The position numbers were made by a program, and so were the translations under genes. The notes under the pieces were generated by a model. The model saw nothing but the letters and a program-made list of their open reading frames with translations, made no database searches and was not told the DNA's origin. Shown here in pieces: positions 33,950 to 48,700 of a stretch of DNA of 64,000 nucleotides (position 1 is the stretch's first letter; each line of letters begins with the position of its first letter). This DNA comes from Glandiceps talaboti (taxonomy: Eukaryota > Hemichordata > Enteropneusta > Spengelidae), in NCBI RefSeq assembly GCF_964340395.1, contig NC_135561.1:10959232-11023231 (forward strand), read 5' to 3'.

Positions 33950-35159
33950 TTGGAAGTGTATGGCACACTGTTGATGTAAAATGTATACCATTAATGTTCA
34001 CACAAAAAATAAATGGAATTGAAAACTAAGTCTGACTACAGGCACTTTATTGCAGCAAAATGTATTCAAAATGAAGACCCCTAAACATATTGAAAAATGA
34101 CAATACACATAATAAAGAAAATGAAGACATTTGTGTGCTCTTCAAATACATCTTCAAAAGTCTTTTGGCAATGACAACATTTTGGGGTGTTGTCTCAGCA
34201 TGAACACGTGAACAACTCTATCATGCATAAAATACACATAATAAAACACTTAATTCAATCTGGAAAGAAAACCTATAAAATGTTCATAAAATGTATGATT
34301 AATAACACACTCCATTTAATATAATTACCTTCATTTTGAGATGCATTGTGTATTTTTGATAATTGAATATATTTCAACACTGACAAATATTCACTGCATT
34401 GTAATATGAACATCAATTATCCTAAGAAATGTTTAAATCTTTAATATTTTTTTCCTTCTGTCTAAGTAATATTTAGGGGCAGGTCACTATCTCCAATGGG
34501 GGTAGGGGAGGAGGGATGTCGGTCTCTTCTTCATTCGGGTGGACCAAAATTATGATTGTGCAAAAACAAAAACAGGAAACCCCCAGTATGTGACATGTCA
34601 CCTTTGTGCCAGGTTTGAAAAAAAATAGATATTGAAAGTCTGAGAAATGACGTACGACAGACAGAGCCCATTCCCCTTCAGGAGTCAGGAATAACTATGG
34701 ATCAAGATTGGTGTAATTTAAGGATAAATTTATCCCAATTGAGATAACCTATTTTAACTTGAATTGTCAACACGTACCAGTGGTTCAACAATTTATAATG
34801 TTTACCCTGATCAGGGGTTATTCTTGACTGAAATGCAGACCTTAGAATAGTTCTGGAAGATTTAATACAGTAATGATACATTGAAAGAAAGCATAAAGGA
34901 TACTATATTTAATAGAGATTATCTTGGCTATGTAAGTCTTACTATATATAAGTCTTTTATTAGACTCGTATAGGCAGATATGATGGTAATGGTACATTGA
35001 AAGAACTCATATAGGATATGTTTTTTTCTAGAGGTTTTTTAGACTATATATATATGTCTCACAATAATAATATCAAGTCTTTTAGACTCCTATAGGCGGA
35101 ATTATGAAACGTATATTATGACAGTGACATATAGGATATGGTAATTAGAGATGTTAGTC

Positions 35160-35300
35160 CCCAATATTCTTTTCTGTTCAGCCAACTTAGGGAAATACAA
35201 GTGACCTAAGAGGCTTTATTGTCACTACAAGTCGCTAGATGAGTAGAGACAAAATCTTAGGTCACATGTATTTTTCTGGTTGAATAAAGAAAAATATTGA
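35160..35300. repeat. Palindromic hairpin element, copy B
   Basis: Counterpart of 10,117-10,256. Confidence 0.6.
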
Positions 35301-36173
35301 GAATAAAATAATTAAACCATTGCCAGTAATATAATATCAAATAAAAATCGTGGAAAGTAATGGCAATTTTTAACATTTTGACTCATATTTCAAACACAGC
35401 AGAACCTATGATGCAGACACACGTTGTTATGAACTAGGCGCATGTTGTCGTAACATAACACAACCAGAATATATATTCCATATTTCTTGTTCAACTTGGC
35501 TCATGCATGGTATAACACATGTTAATTGCTTGATTGTCCTTTTGAAGTTGTACATAGGTGTGGGGTGGAGATGAAATGGTTTCACTACATGTACTTAGGT
35601 GAGAGGTGAGGATGTAACAGAGTGACTATTTGTACATAGGTGAGATGGCTGTAATGGAGTGACTATTTTTCCAGAGGTGAGGCAATATGGGATGGAATGG
35701 AGTGACTATAATACCTAGCTGAGGGGTGAGGATGTATCAGAGTGATTATTTGTACATATGTGAGGCAGAATAACGATGTGACTATTTGTCCAGAGGTGAG
35801 ATATGGGATGGATTGGAGTGGCATGTACATGGGATCTGCAATCCTAGTAGTCAATTGTTCAGATTCCTGTACTGTATTAGCTAGTGCACCATACCATCAT
35901 ATATCTCCACATACCTTCATCTCCATATGGCAACATTTACTGACTGAAACTTATACCATGACGAGAATAAAAGAAGTTGGAGAGGATTTCGATGAAAAAA
36001 GCAACATAAATCGAGAAAAAACATTAATAAGAAAATAGTAATAATTGCACATATGGATTTCTAATGCACTGAAGACCAATGTTATTGCTATCCAAATACC
36101 ACCAAAATCAGGAAAAAAGATACATATCACGTTACATTTCAGTAACTATTCTACTATATAAGACTAATGACAG

Positions 36174-36342
36174 AACCCCATGACATGTAAGTGCAAGTGT
36201 GGCATACTCAGGGTATTTGCACGAGTGCTTACAGTGTTCTCTATGCCCATACTTTCATGAGTGTAGCAAGAAATAATGCAAGCATGAGTGCAAATACCTC
36301 AGAGTACCCACACTGGAACTGTAGGGGTTCTGTTTTATAACA
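36174..36342. repeat. Palindromic hairpin element, copy B
   Basis: Counterpart of 11,129-11,297, with one base difference noted in the left arm (GGCGTACTC versus GGCATACTC). Confidence 0.65.
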
Positions 36343-36577
36343 TATGTTTCACAGAAACGGCAAATTTCCATAAAAATCATACAGTGCAATCTCACGATTT
36401 TGTGTGTAGTGAACAATCACGTTTTTGGTATTGCACTGCAGTGAAAATACCACTGGTATGTGAGCGCATCAGTGCAAGTAATCTCTGGTACATACATAAC
36501 AATTACTGTATCTATTCTATATCTAAGACAAGATAGGTTTCCTATCTGTTTGAAAAAAAAGAAGAATTTGGCTGGAC

Positions 36578-36795
36578 TTATACAATTGCCATGACTTGCA
36601 CTTCACATATATTTAGAACCGCTTCTCGACCCACCACTTGAATACTGACATTACGTCCGCTAACAAGTCCATCACATCTAAAAGTCAAGGTTTCGTCACG
36701 TTTTCTATCCTCACCAACCAGCTCCCCACAACGGGTATTTTCACCAATGTTCTCACTGTCTCCTACTCTCACTTCAGCATTCAGTATTCGACCAC
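36578..36795 (-). CDS. Lectin-domain exon 2, copy B
   Basis: Encodes the same protein segment as 11,533-11,750 (NAEVRVG, GRNVSIQVVG, NICEVQV). No amino-acid change between copies. Confidence 0.9.
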
Positions 36796-39700
36796 CTGTA
36801 GATAGCAAGTGTACATATTTGTATGAATTCCCATAGAAGTGCTTGAATTGGTATATTAAAGACTAATACAGACTAGCATTAAATGTATTAGCAGATAACG
36901 GCAAAATAAAACGACTGCTATTGATATGTTATACATTGGTTTTTTTTAACAATGTGTTCTCAGTATTCCCCCTTCCACACTTTAGATCAGTGAACCCTAA
37001 AAAGACCTTAAAAAGTTTAAGCCATATGAAGTTTGACACATTCACCTGTACATTAAGCAGATTTAAACTGAATGCCTTCCGTAAGGGCAGTCTATAGATT
37101 TTCGTCCCTACACACAATAGTTGTTGGAATAAAACAGAACACATGTGTCGTGATTAGTTACATGTTTGAAGTATATACCAAATTATATTGAATTTGAAGT
37201 ATGCATTTTGAAGATATAGCCTAATTACTGAAAATCATTACTTATGCAAATGAGTCATTAAAACCAAAAGTTACATCAAAAAGCTTTTAGGAAGCCCTGC
37301 ACTTTGTTATGGTTGATGTATGTAGCAAATGATATTGAATTTGATATGTGCATTTTGAAGATTTAGCCTAATTAGTGAAAATCATTAAATATGCAAACGA
37401 GTCATTACAAATAAAAGCTACACTATCAAACTTTATATAATAGATGAACTTTACTACCATCAATGCATGTACCAAATTATATCAAAATTAAAATGCATTC
37501 TTAAGATTTAGCCTAAGTAGTAAAAATCATTAATTATGCAAATGACTCATCAAAACTAAGCATTACATCAGTAAGCTTTATGAGACATGTGCATCCTGGT
37601 ATCATGAATGTACCAAATTATGGAACTTGAAGCTTGCACTCTTCATGTAAAGCCTAATTACTGTAAATCATTAATTATGCAAATGACCCATTAAAATTAC
37701 AAGCTACATCAGCAAGTTTTTCAGGACATGTGTCCTTTATGATGTTTGAAGTATGTACCCAATTGGATTCAATTTGCAGTGTGCATTCTTAAGATATAAC
37801 CTAATTACTGAAAATCATTAATTATGCAAATGACTCATTATAACTACAAATTCTATTTTCGAACTTTACATGACACATGCACTTTCTGTGTATGTAATAA
37901 ATTACATTGAATTTGAAGTTTGCATTCTTGAGATATAGCCTTATTACTGAAAATCATTAATTACGCAAATGACACATTATAATCTTGGCTGTTTACCAAA
38001 ACCTAATCAGTTCTAGCCATTACCCGAAACAATATGTGCACCAAAATTCGTTTGAATGGCATCAGTTGTTTTTGAGAAAAGTGAGACAGACACACACGCA
38101 GAGACTTCCATCCCTAAATTATAACCTTCCTTACAGAAGGTAAAAACTGATATTTTAGCATTTAACTGTCAACTTCTGAAATTGTTGGTTTCATAAAAAT
38201 AATTTTATACACGGAATTACTGGAGCAGGCCTGAAGTCAGCCCCTTAGATCATAACACAGAGAATCACTTTGTACTACTTTCTACAACATAGGGGCCTAA
38301 TGATTAGTTGCAATGGATGAACTTATGTAGCATGCAACTCTCCTAAATCAATAATTCATACTGAACAATAGAATACATAAATGTACTTTTGAATCCGATT
38401 CGTTTTTAATACCAGAAGGTTATTTTAAGTCAACCTAAAATGTAAATATGGACACACTGTGGTCTACTTACTACAGCAGTCCATACGATTGGTTACAATG
38501 ACTTCGTATATATCATAAGACTTTCCAAGATCAACTTTCCACCAAGGTTCCTGCTCCCTTAAGGAATGAGCGCAAGACCCGTCAAGATATCTAGTACGGT
38601 TGGTATCACCATCGATAGCTCTGTTTGCATTCGTGGGATCTAGGTAGTAAGTACTTTGCGTAGCACTTCCGTTTGTGGCAACATTTATACCTAAAGTGAA
38701 TATAAATGTAATAGACTTTAATCATCTCCTCCATATCCACATATAGTCTTCAAGAAACTGAAAACATATGACTGGAAATGCTTTCTAGGCAAGTCTGCAT
38801 TTGTCAAAGAAATAAAACTGTCATGGGGAGTGAATAGAAAGAATATAACATGCATATTGCATCATTGTCAAACAAATATTAACACTATTATTAACATTAC
38901 TAACACTCATAAATGGTTTATATAATTCCTGTGTATTTTTTGACAAAATAAGTTGCTGATGGATGTTTCGGTAAATTTGATTTTCATGCCACTACTTACC
39001 ACAAATAAATTGAACAGGGACCATGACTTCCCATACCAAACATGTTGGTTACTTTCTGCAAATTTTGGCGTTTGAGTGTTCTTTGCAAACAAAAAGTATA
39101 GCTATTCCTTGCTGTCTGCAAACTTGCAGTTGCAATCTCTGGCCTCAATTCTCAATTCCCAAAACAGAATATTACTGCCTAAGTACATCACAAAAATAAT
39201 AAACATTTGCTTTCATGGTCGACACCATAACTTCCACTCCACGTGCTTCACATGCATAGCGGAACCAACTCATGTGAAAGGCCACATTTTAGACCTCGTC
39301 ATCTCTAACCAATCAAACTGCATTTCATCAATTTCTGTTGACTCTCAAATAATATCAGATCATAATCCTGTTCATGCTAAGATTATGCTGGAGAAACCAC
39401 CACTGTTAGGCCGCAAGATAGTTTACCGGAAAATATCCTCCATCTCAACTGATGATTTCATGAAGGACACTGGATCCGTAACAGATTTCAGACAACACCA
39501 TCCGACTTAGACTCTGCCGTATTAGCGTATAATACTCATCTCTCGAAGATTCTGGATAAACATGCACCCTTAAAGCAATGTACAATTACAGTAAGGCCTA
39601 ATACTAAATGGCATACATCTGAGATTGATGAAGCAAAAAAGAGACAAAGATCAGCTGAGCGTCGATGGCGCAACACAAAACTAGCAGTTCACAAACAAAT

Positions 39701-42700
39701 TTTCCTTGAGAAAGGCAAAGATGTACATCAACTCCTACAGAAAGCAAAGCAGACATACTACAACAAACTGATACTTGTAAACTCAAAACAACCAGAAGAC
39801 TCTGTTTCAGATATTTTCCACTGTCCAGTAACCCTCAAAAAGACGACCTACCAGATCACACTTCACTCAACGACATCACTGAGAAATTCAGTCAATATTT
39901 TATTGACAAAATAAGAAATATCCACCTTAACTTTGATAATTCACAACCAACACCTGCATTTGACTCTCTGGAAACCCATACTTCATCTTCTCTGTCTGTC
40001 TTCAACCCAGTGAATGCAGATGATATCAGCAAAATTATTAACAGCACGCCGTCTAAAACCTGTTCCCTCGATCCTATCCCCACATCGCTTCTGAAACAGT
40101 GCCAAGAACACTTGTGGACCATTCTGTCTTTCATCATTAACTCATCTCTTACTCATGGTAATGTTCCAGAATTACTCAAGTCAGCCATCGTTAAATCAAT
40201 TCTGAAGAAATCCTCACTTGATGCCAATGTACTCAAGAACAAGTCATTGAGAATGACATAGTCCCCACTATGATTGGGTTTTACGGAATTATCACTACTC
40301 TGATCATGCAACAACACTTGTGAACCTAAATCAATCAGACTTAGATATGTTGTGTCTGTTTGTTGGATATGGAACATGCCTACAACAATAAAGGATATGT
40401 CGAGTATGGGGGATCGTATTACGACGAAAATGGATATGCACATGTATGTCATAGAACACTGTCCTAATACCAACTTTGAATGAGATCTGTTCAAGCATGT
40501 CTGAGTTATGGCTTTGGACATGGCAAATTCACAAACAAAATGGCTGCTAGGCAGCCATATTGGATTGTATCATGACAACAAATGGATATGCATATGCATG
40601 TCTTAGAACACTCCTAATACCAACTTTGAATGAGATCTGTTCAAGCATGTCTGAGTTATGGCTTTGGACATAGAAAAATCGCAAACAAAATGGCTGCCAG
40701 GTGGCCATATTGGATTGTATCACAACAACAATGAATATGCACATGTATGTCATAGAACACTGTCCTCATACCAACTTTGAATGAGATCTGTTCAAGCATG
40801 TCTGAGTTATGGCTTTGGACATGGAACAAAATGGCTGCCAGGCAGCCATATTGGATCGTATCACGATGAAAATGGATATGCACATGTATGTCATAGAACA
40901 CTGTCCTCATGCCAACTTTGATTGAGATCTGTGCAAGCATGTTTGAGTTATGGCTTTGGACATGGCAAATTCACAAACAAAATGGCTTCTAGGTGGCCAT
41001 ATTGGATCGTATCGTGACAACAATGAATATGAACATGTATGTCATAGAACACTGTCCTAATACCAACTTTGAATGAGATCTGTTCAAGCATGTCTGAGTT
41101 ATGGCTTTAGACAGGGAAAATTTGCAAACAAAATGGCTGCTAGGTGGCCATATTGGATCGTATCATGAAACAAATTGACGTGCATATGTATGCCATTGAA
41201 TGTTGCCCCTGTACCAAGTTTGAAAAAAATCGGTCCAGGCATCTCCAAGAAACAGCTGCGGACGGACGGACGGACGGACGGACGCACGGACAGACGGAAC
41301 CCAATCCATAAGTCCCCGTCCCGGACTTCGTCCGGCGGGGACTAACTACAGACCTGTCTTCAATCTACCATTCGTTTCTAAAATAATGGAGAAAATAGTT
41401 GCAGCTAAACTAATTGCATACCTTACAGCTAATTCATTACTAGAGCCACTACAATTTGCCTACAGGAAACACCACAGCACAGAGACAGCACTCATCAAAG
41501 TAAACAACGACATCTGTATAGCACTTGACAGAGGACAATGTGTACTACTTGTTCTTCTAGATTTGTCAGCTGTGTTCGATACAATAGACCACAACATACT
41601 CATTTCAAGATTATCAAACCTCTGCATTACCACTGCAATGGTTTAAATCATACCTGCAGAACCGACATCAATCAGTATTGATATCAGGCAACACCTCCAA
41701 AGCACAACATCTACAATATGGCGTACCCCAGGGCTCTGTGCTCGGCCCACTGCTATTTTGCATCTACATTTCTCCACTTGCCACCCTATTAAGACGTCAT
41801 GATTTGAATTTTATACAATATGCTGATGATAATCAACTATATGAAGGCTTTGCTTTGGCTGACACATCCACCACTGTTGCCAAGATGGAAACTGCAGTAG
41901 TGGACATAAAATCATGGATGACACAAAACAAAATTCAACTAAATGATGGTAAAACTGAGGTACTATTCATTAGGTCTCAGTTTATGTGCATACCCCGTCC
42001 CATTGACAGTATAAACATTGGATCATGTTCTGTTGACTTGGTTAACTATGCACGCAATATTGGTGTAACTTTCGATGATAAACACACTCTTAGGAAGCAC
42101 ATTACCATAACATGCAATTCGATCTATTACAATCTTCGAAAAATTGGTCGCATTCGTCGCTATCTGACAAGTGAAGCATGTGAAAATCTAGTCCATGCTC
42201 TTGTCTCATGCAAACTGGATTACTGTAATGGTTTAGCATCTAAAGACATTACTCATCTACAACATGCTCAAAACACAGCGGCCAGAATTGTTTCACGCCG
42301 CAAAAAATCAGACCATATCTTCCCAGTTCTCAAGGCTCTACACTGGCTACCAGTCTACTACAGAATACATTACAAAATACTCTTGATGACCTACAAAGCT
42401 CTCAACAATGCTGCACCTAGTTACATATCGGATCTGATCAGTTTATATAAGCATGCTCCACGTGTACTTCGCTCCAACAACAAAGGTCTATTACACATCC
42501 CACCCTGCAAACTTAAATCCTATGGTGAACATGCTTTTTCACGTGCTGCCCCGGAATTATGGAACAGTCTTCCGGCTGCTCTGCGTCAATCGCCAACTCT
42601 GGACAAGTTCAGGAAAGACATTAAGACTCATCTTTTTATGAGAGCATTTTGATAAGAACTCTTTTTAGTGTCCTGTAAAGTGCCTTTGAACATTCTGAGT

Positions 42701-45700
42701 AATGGATTCAGGCGCTATATAAATTGTTTGATTGAATTGTTTGATTGATTACTATAGGCGTGTGCAAGAATAAGTTCACCTTCTTGTTCAATTTTGACCC
42801 ACTCACAGGTACCAAGAATTGGATTCAACGCTGCAGATCACACATATGCATTCTTTGGCATGCTTGTAGCAACCTTGCAACTTTTGTACAAATTATTACC
42901 ATGCTGTTATACCGCCACAACCAAGATGACCATGTGTGAACAACACAAAAGAAGCCATCTTACTCAAAAGTTAATACTTCAGATTTCAAAGTACATTGTA
43001 TCAAGTACTTATATCCCGATGTATATAAAACTAGCCATTAAGACATGAATAAACTTTAACATATTCGATTATACATGTGTAAAGATGAACTACACCTCAG
43101 CTTTAAAAGTCATCGGATTACTTTTAAAATTTGTACTAGTCATAGAGATTTAGTTTTTGAAAAAAAAATTGTGGTCAACCATCAAGTTTTTGAAGGAGGG
43201 CACCCTCTGGAGATTCATTGTTCTGGTTTTATTTTTTTTAAAAGCATATATAAATGAATCCCTGGCAATCTCATTTTTGAATGAACATAATTTTTTGTTT
43301 GTTATTTTGTTATAATATGGTGCTTACATTCTTGTCAAATAACAGGAATATGTGTTTTACTTCAAGATTAACAATCAAAAACGAAAATGTTTTTGGCATT
43401 TTTTTTTTAAAAGAAAGGATTTTTCAATTTTTTTGCTACTTCCCTAGTTTAACCTTTTTTTAAAAATATTTAATGAAAGATAAACCTAATAATGTCAATC
43501 AATTTCATGAAATAAAAATTTGGGGTCACCTCACGAACGGTATCTTGTTGTCACATTGGTTACCATGGAAACAGTAAATAGTGGTAGTATTTGATATAAC
43601 AAATGCTCCCTCCTAATACGAGATTTGGTTGGGACATATTCACTATAAAAGAATATAACTTGAAACATACACCTGGCCAGAAACAAAGATGGCTACCCTC
43701 TATTACAATTACTACAGGAATTGTCAAAAAACAGAACATAACAATGTACGTATATAATTATGTATGTGTGTATGTGTGTGTGTCATCACCAATTTGTCTT
43801 GGAACCAGAGAGGATGCAGTTAAACCTGAAATACCGATGACGACAGACTTCAAAAACCAAGAAAGAGAAGACTTGATTTGTCCCAATCACTCAGAGACCA
43901 TTTTAAGTCTTTCTTTTGTTAGATTTTGTTTTTGCCTCAATTGCTTGCTTATTTTTAGAAATACAAATACAAATAAATTTACAAAGTTCAGACAAGCAGT
44001 TTGTATAGAAATAGAACTTACAATCAATACAATCTCAATCAAAAGTATTTCTTTACATCAGTTTATCTCAAATTTTTTGACATGAGTTATTTGTTTGTAT
44101 TGTATACATAAAGGACAACTATTCCTGTCTCAGTAATGTAATGAAAAGAAGTAAGACTATGCTAACAAGTCATTGAGAATGATATAGTCCCTGCTATGAT
44201 TGGGTTTGATACACAAAAAATTACAATTCGATTTCTTGATATCACTACTCTAATCATGCAACAACACTTGTGAACCTAAATCAAACAGACTTAGATATGT
44301 GTCTGCTCGTTGGACATGGAACATGCCTACTCATGTTGTGTCTCCTCGTTGGACATGGGACATGCCTACTCTTCAAGATGACATCATGGAATAAACCATT
44401 CAACAATAAAGGATGGGTTGGGTATGGGGGGGGGGGGGGAGATGACGATGATGACCTGTTCAATCACGTCTGAGTTATGGCTTTGGACATGAACACTGCA
44501 CCAAAAAAAGGCTGGAACCCAATCCATAAGTCCCCATCCCGGACTTCATCCAGCGGCGAATAACTATAAAACATTGTAAACTCATTGGAAAAAAATCTGT
44601 TGGAGATGAATTTGGTGATCATTTACAAAACCATAACTTACCTGTGTTGATATAGAGACAATGAACACACAAGTAAACAATCACATATACAAATGGCAAC
44701 AGTAACAAATTATAACAAAAAAACAAATGAAAATGATATTCATTAACAACATTACAAAAAAGTAGACAACATGACAGTTTTTCTTTATGAAAGTTGGGAT
44801 TACACTGTCTTCTAATTTCAGGTAGTATAGATGACAATTATTGGTGAAACTCAGATAATTTTAAACCTGAGCTAAAGTTTGTTGGAGCTGAACTTTGAAA
44901 ACTTAACTACAATCATGTTGTCTTTGGTTTTCATAGCAAGGACAAGAACAAAATTAGCTTTTTAGCAGCTGCAATATAACTTACAGACTGTACATTGTAG
45001 ATGTGGTTCTTTATAAATGACCTAGTGAGTTACCCGAAACAAAGGCAAACAAAGGCAGGAAGATTGACCCTCGGTAGTTAGTATCTACAATTATCTAAAT
45101 TACCCCTGTGATCATGCTGTGCAGCAGTGCACATTAACCCGCTAGCAATCTGAGGCTCATGGTAACCCTTCAGGATCTATCAAAAGGATGGCTATATTGC
45201 CTGATTGCCAAGGAAAACCTTCAATGGCTGTATAGCAATCAACATGAAGGCTAATCACCTTCAAGAACTCTCAAAAAGATGGCTTAGAGTTCTGATTGCT
45301 AAGCCTTCAGAAGACATTTGGAATGTCTTCCGAAGGCTAAATTAGCCGTCATGTTTGGTACGGGCAGGCCACCCATACCACTTAATTCTGTTGTTTTCCC
45401 AACTTGTAGTTTTTTTGGTTTATAAACAAATACTTCCAAGGTAGAAAGAAGATTAATTTATCAGTCAAATTCCAAATTTATGATTTCCATATTAGGCATA
45501 CTAAAAGTTTGGAGTTGCATGTATACTTGTTTGCCTCCAAACTCCATGTATATGGCAATCGGTAAGTGGCAGACACATCATATCTGATGGCATGAATGTG
45601 GACAATGCATCCAACTCTAGGTATCACAATTATAGAGAAATTTGTATAAATATTTTGAATTCCAAACCACATTGAAGGCTTATGTACTTCTTGGTCATTC

Positions 45701-48700
45701 CTTTCAACAATGTTCTGCAGTGCTCAAAAATCAAAAGTCACAACAATCAAATTTGTCACCATTAGTTTTCTTTTTAACATCAATTAAGCTTTGGCAGGTT
45801 GCTTGAATGGCAGTTTTGTAAAAGAATGTAGTGAAAATGAGGTGTGGCAAGAAATACAAACTTCAAGTGAGAAGTATACAAAATATTAAATGTTACATAA
45901 TGAATAGGGTCACTAATACTGTTTGAAAACGCTCTTAAACTTCATAAATTCTCTTAAAGGTTGCATTGTTCACCAATCTTCATTCAAACGGAAAATACTT
46001 GTAACAACACTTGTCAACAATATTAATTTTAGTCAGCAGGGTAAATGAAACATTCAACAACAAAACAACTAGATATATAAAAGCAAAACCCACGATTTCC
46101 AACTAACTTTCTTACCTGAAAAATATGTTGTCATTTGGATTGTAGTTTGTACAGTAGATAATTCTGCTGTAGTAGTAGCAGAAATATCTGTTGTTTCTCG
46201 CTGGCTGGACACGGTTGACACAGAAGATAATACTGCTGTAGTAGTAGCAGAAATATCTGTTGTTTCTCGCTGGCTGGACACGGTTGACACAGAAGATAAT
46301 TCTGCTATAGTAGTAGAATCATTCTTTTCAGAAATATCTGTTGTTTCTCGCTGGCTGGACACTGCAATGCAAATGATACAGAACACGGTGATGTCATTAT
46401 GTCACTGAAGTATTTTTGCAATGATTTCTGCATATATGTCTAATTGCATGGCATTTTTTCAGAAACTAATGTATGCTAGGAGTTGATATTTTAATTCATT
46501 GGCAATAATCCATGTGTATCACATATAAAACATTAAGATTCTACAAAATTGAGAGATAATATGATAGCCTGGTCATTCTTTGACAAATATACTACTTGTA
46601 ATTTGTTCTCTGAATTTGATATGATTTGATTTGATTTGACTTAATTTGATTTGGTTTGACACAAATAGTTCACAAAGGTAATGAAAAATTACAAACATTT
46701 ACCAATTGCACAAAAATAACTTTGAAAATTAGTCAAAATGCATAATTGTATACATATACATGTACTTGTTACACTATAGCCTCAAGAATGCAAGTAAATA
46801 CATTACAGAAACATCATATTTAATGATATGGGTGGAGACACGGAATCCAATCCAGTATCTAGGTATCATATTAATTTAACTGAGATATTAATAGTGAATT
46901 TTTTAGCATTTCAGGACTCACTTCCTGGTCATTCAGTCTTTTATCATTTTTTTATCAGTCACTGGTTCTGCAGTGTTCAAAGTATGTCAAAACAATCTTA
47001 TTCTTCTCTGTTTCTCCCAAATTAACCTTGGGTAGTTATGATTACATCATTAAAATAGAAAATAATTGTAACATATTACTTGTAAACAAAGTCCCTTACA
47101 TACCAGGAACTTGATTTTTAATCAGCTGGGAAAGAGAAATAATAAAAACAAAAGTTTAAATGGTATACAAAAGGCCTGTCATATTTTTCTGTACTGTTCT
47201 TTGCAGTGTAGATACATCTATATGTTTACTGTGTCACTGTACTACTAATTTATACTGTTATTTTCTGTGCTGTACTTTTGCTACTGTTCGTGTTCTTGGC
47301 TATACAGTACGTACTGTAACATACAGTCCTACATTATTGTGTTGTAACTTAATACCACGCTTTACCATAACATAGTAATACATATGAATACATCATTGAA
47401 CTGATGAACACAACACTTACATTCTTAGAGCCATATAATCAAGATATATAATCATGTATGTATTTTACAGTGTGTCAGTGTGTCCTCTAAGCCAAATGAC
47501 GAGCCACTGATGCACAATACTTTGTTGTGACTCACCAAAATTTGGTGTTTCACCTATCTCTTATGGTGGTGGTAAATTTAACAGAAAATTACTATCAACA
47601 GATGATACTCTTTCAAGTTAAAGGGTAATGCCACGCACCAGAGGTTGCGTTAAAGCGTTATTTGTGCGTATTTGATGCACTATTTGACACTTGGGATGCA
47701 TTTTTTTGGATGAATGCGTCACTGGGGACGCGTCATAAACAGGGGACAACCATGGGGCTTACTGTTGGCAAACGTACGGTTATCATCTTTGCTTCGAAGT
47801 TGTAGAACCGGACATCGTGGAATTAGTCAGTTCTGATTGTAACTACCGTCTAAATTTACATGTGCAGTGTGACCTGTGAAATTTGAATATGACCCATCAT
47901 ATACAAAACGTTCCAACAGTTTCATGTCCCCATGACCATTTCCTGCCGTGCCGAGCACGTCTTGGGTAGTTTAGAAACTATATGATATTATAAATACTTA
48001 TCCACGTGATTGGTTACTTATTAACAGATGTGGTTTGGCAGAGTTTCCATAGATAGCACGGCCTTACACTACTGTGAAGCATCTTCCCTCACGGGTGAAG
48101 CGATGATTAAATAGACCACATCGGTGGACAGTAGTCTATGCTGAAAACCTCACGTGGATAAATTCATACTGCCACGTCACCATTTTCTTTCTCACTAAAA
48201 CTGAAACTTATTTTGAGCTTCGTTACGGGATCGAGCACATTACGTGAATTTACAGTGAACATGGCACCCGTAAGGCGTCGTTCAAGAATAAACGATTACA
48301 ACGTAGCGACACAAAATTTATATCAAACTTTTACAACTGTGTCTCTGTCAAATTGAAGTTCACGCTGTCGTTCATACTTCATCATTCATATCATGGAACT
48401 TAGTTTATGCATTGCGGTTTTGTACCATAGTGTAGTTTTATGTACTCCGTATAGTCCGACTCCAAGAATCGTCCTAACATTAGCTCTGGATTTATACACT
48501 ACAGGGTTTCGACACGTCTTCTCCCACTCCGATATATATTTATCCGGAGTTCATTCTCGGAGCACATATTTTTAGAGAGTGATTACCATAGAAAATCGAA
48601 AGTCTAGAAAGATGAAGTTAAACCACTGTATAGCGTATTCTTGCATATAAATGTTTTCTTTTTGGAAGTGCAAACTATGTACTTGTATACGGTGTGCAGG

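Noticed and set aside
43603-44085. 160-residue plus-strand frame in the B-only block
   Set aside because: No domain, low-complexity TG run inside, and no splice or codon evidence.
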